A model generated the notes under the pieces. That model was not told the DNA's origin, searched no databases, and saw only the letters and a program-made list of their open reading frames with translations. A stretch of 7,714 bases of DNA from CAZXPG01 sp964643145. Lineage in GTDB: Bacteria; Pseudomonadota; Alphaproteobacteria; Rickettsiales; Arcanibacteraceae. Positions 6,377 through 7,714 of the stretch are shown in pieces (position 1 is the stretch's first letter; the number at the start of each line of letters is the position of its first letter). A program made the translations under genes and the position numbers. The stretch is taken from the NCBI GenBank assembly GCA_964643145.1, contig CAZXPG010000068.1, positions 1 to 7,714 of the forward strand, written 5' to 3'.

Positions 6377-7703
6377 CTCCATATCCTCTACCTACCACGG
6401 CGGATAGCTGATAGATTCGGACATGCACTTCTGTTTGTATGCTTCCGAAATCGTCCACCTGCTGAGTTGCCGTATATTCGGCCTGCGGAGTTGTTACTGA
6501 AAACATCCGCTTGATTAGGCTTCCGTCCAATATTTCAACCTCATATTTTTCCGATTCTTCACCAAGCGGCACGTCCACCCCGTCGCGCCATTCTGCATCG
6601 ACGCGGGAGCGGCGCACCCAGCTGATGGTGAGATTGCCGGAGCCGTCGCGCAGGCCTGTCACATGCACCGGCGCGAAGGGTTTCAGGTTCCGCCCGGTAT
6701 AGGTGAAGGTGATCTCGTCGGTGTTGCCCAGCGAGTTGCCAACGCTCACTGCTTTGTAAAATAGTTCGCGCCCGATCAGGTTGTTAGCGATTGCGGTGGT
6801 ATATAAAGCCGGAGAAAGCAGGATAAACCTGTCCCCGGCGGTATGACTACCCACCGCCCATTCCGTGCCCTGCCGCCCGCGCAATAGCCGGGAAAGGCGG
6901 TATGTCCTTTCGCCGATCAGTTCCGCATTCTGGAATTGCACCAGCTCGTCACCGATTAAGGCGGCGTTGGCACCGTTCAGCACAGCCAGTTCGCTGACGC
7001 TGGCGAGGCTGCCGCTGGTCAGCACCACCTCTACCTGATTCACCTGATCCCACGTTTCCGTGATACCGGCAGCAAGGTCGGTGATGATCGCGCCGAAGGT
7101 GGCCGCGCCCTCCAGCCCAGCCAGCAGGTTGAAGGTATTGCCGCCATCTTCCCCACCGTCATCGGAACGGTAGATCGCCGCACCGTTCCAATCCGCCCCA
7201 TCAGGAGCCACGCCAAGGCGCAGCAATCCCTGATTCGGTACGGTATCGGTCGGAAGCGGCGGCGCGTCCACGAATTGAAGCAGCGTGTCTGGCACCAGCA
7301 CCGGCGGCGTGATATTCCGCGATGTTTCACCCGGCGGGGTGTAGAAATCGTAGGAACTCACATCCTCCGCCACGGCGCTGATTTTCATCAGGCCGTTGGC
7401 TTCCATATCGGTTTTAATGACGCGCATTTCATGCGAAACCCTGGAAACGGTCACAGTAATGACATCGGTTGGCTCCAGCCGCACATATTTGGGCGGCAGC
7501 GTCAGGCCGAAACTCAGGCGCTCCTTCCATGTGCCATAGAGGGTGATGTCGGCCACCTGCTTGGCCTGCGTCGCACCCATGACAATCGGCAGATTGATCG
7601 TTACCTGATCCACCGCACGCACCACCTGCCGCTGGGAGGTTTGCGTCACTGGATCATAATTAACCTCAGTTTTGGATAAGCTTTGCTTATCCAAAACTGG
7701 CAT
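6360..7703 (-). CDS. C-terminal portion of large phage tail/baseplate protein (GTA megatron-like), possibly truncated or split
   Basis: The frame encodes 447 residues resembling the C-terminal third of the large tail-tip protein of alphaproteobacterial siphophages and GTAs, which is usually over 1000 residues with an N-terminal TIM-barrel part. Hallmarks are LTLPPKYVRLEPTDVITV (68-84), the proline linker ITPPVLVPDT (131-140), IGDELVQF (250-257), LSRLLRGRQGTEWAVGSHTAGDRF (270-293) and an FnIII-like end (about 340-435, APVHVTGLRDGSGNLTISW). The N-terminal domains are absent. An in-frame TAG stands at 7712-7710, the ATG follows at 7703 with no clear ribosome site, and residues 2-12 are encoded by a hairpin. 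It may be a real split gene, a decayed remnant, or continue from an upstream frame by readthrough; the window ends too soon to tell. In the usual order this gene leads directly into DUF2793. Confidence 0.75.
   Translation of the reverse strand: MPVLDKQSLSKTEVNYDPVTQTSQRQVVRAVDQVTINLPIVMGATQAKQVADITLYGTWKERLSFGLTLPPKYVRLEPTDVITVTVSRVSHEMRVIKTDMEANGLMKISAVAEDVSSYDFYTPPGETSRNITPPVLVPDTLLQFVDAPPLPTDTVPNQGLLRLGVAPDGADWNGAAIYRSDDGGEDGGNTFNLLAGLEGAATFGAIITDLAAGITETWDQVNQVEVVLTSGSLASVSELAVLNGANAALIGDELVQFQNAELIGERTYRLSRLLRGRQGTEWAVGSHTAGDRFILLSPALYTTAIANNLIGRELFYKAVSVGNSLGNTDEITFTYTGRNLKPFAPVHVTGLRDGSGNLTISWVRRSRVDAEWRDGVDVPLGEESEKYEVEILDGSLIKRMFSVTTPQAEYTATQQVDDFGSIQTEVHVRIYQLSAVVGRGYGATATV
7667..7699. 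repeat. Perfect 15-bp inverted repeat at the start of the tail ORF
   Basis: CAGTTTTGGATAAGC (7667-7681), loop TTT, and GCTTATCCAAAACTG (7685-7699) are perfectly complementary. No T run follows on either strand, so it is not an intrinsic terminator. It begins 2 bases after the ATG of the tail ORF on the minus strand and would form a stable mRNA hairpin there. It could be a palindromic repeat element, a scar of rearrangement, or a translational control hairpin. Confidence 0.85.
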
Positions 7704-7714
7704 GTTACTCTAAA

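Noticed and set aside
7275..7679. Plus-strand 134-residue open frame opposite the tail gene
   Set aside because: His/Arg-rich composition typical of an antisense shadow of a GC-rich gene; the minus-strand frame has clear family motifs.
1..7714. CRISPR arrays, tRNA genes and insertion-sequence ends
   Set aside because: No regularly spaced direct repeats, tRNA-like cloverleaf or transposase was found; the only strong inverted repeat is the 33-bp hairpin near the right edge.

Overview
The window looks like the end of a prophage (or phage-derived tail island) from an alphaproteobacterium, plus one large cargo gene. The taxonomic guess rests on gene content. A C-terminal piece of a large GTA-style tail/baseplate protein is followed by a DUF2793 protein, an order typical of alphaproteobacterial siphophages and gene transfer agents. 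No rRNA, tRNA or host housekeeping gene is present to confirm it.

Layout, left to right. Positions 39-3029 (+) hold a 996-residue superfamily 2 helicase with a C-terminal segment that looks like a PD-(D/E)XK-type nuclease. It is visibly more AT-rich than most of the phage genes and meets them tail to tail with an 11-base overlap. From 3019 to 5814, all on the minus strand and reading right to left, lies a tightly packed late phage operon. Its order is DUF2793 protein, LamG-like tail appendage, small single-TM holin-like protein, lysozyme-like protein with a C-terminal membrane anchor, then an overlapping inner/outer spanin pair. Gaps are 1 to 11 bases or overlaps, with ribosome binding sites sitting on upstream stop codons.

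Positions 5815-6124 carry no gene. They hold two palindromes centred on CATATG, several possible RNA hairpins and a very clear plus-strand intrinsic terminator ending about 20 bases before the Shine-Dalgarno of a small XRE-family regulator (6125-6376, +). This regulator lies antisense inside the phage tail operon and overlaps the 3' end of the tail gene by 17 bases. Positions 6360-7703 (-) hold the C-terminal part of the tail/baseplate protein. Its open frame begins just after an in-frame TAG and a perfect 15-bp inverted repeat.

How the parts fit: the minus-strand genes build the tail tip, add a receptor-contact appendage and then lyse the host through inner membrane, wall and outer membrane. 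The helicase-nuclease is best read as prophage cargo, plausibly a one-gene anti-phage system. The XRE gene with its terminator-bearing leader may be a local switch. The defence role, the attenuation model and the meaning of the inverted repeat are inferences; gene identities in the lysis and tail block are firmer.
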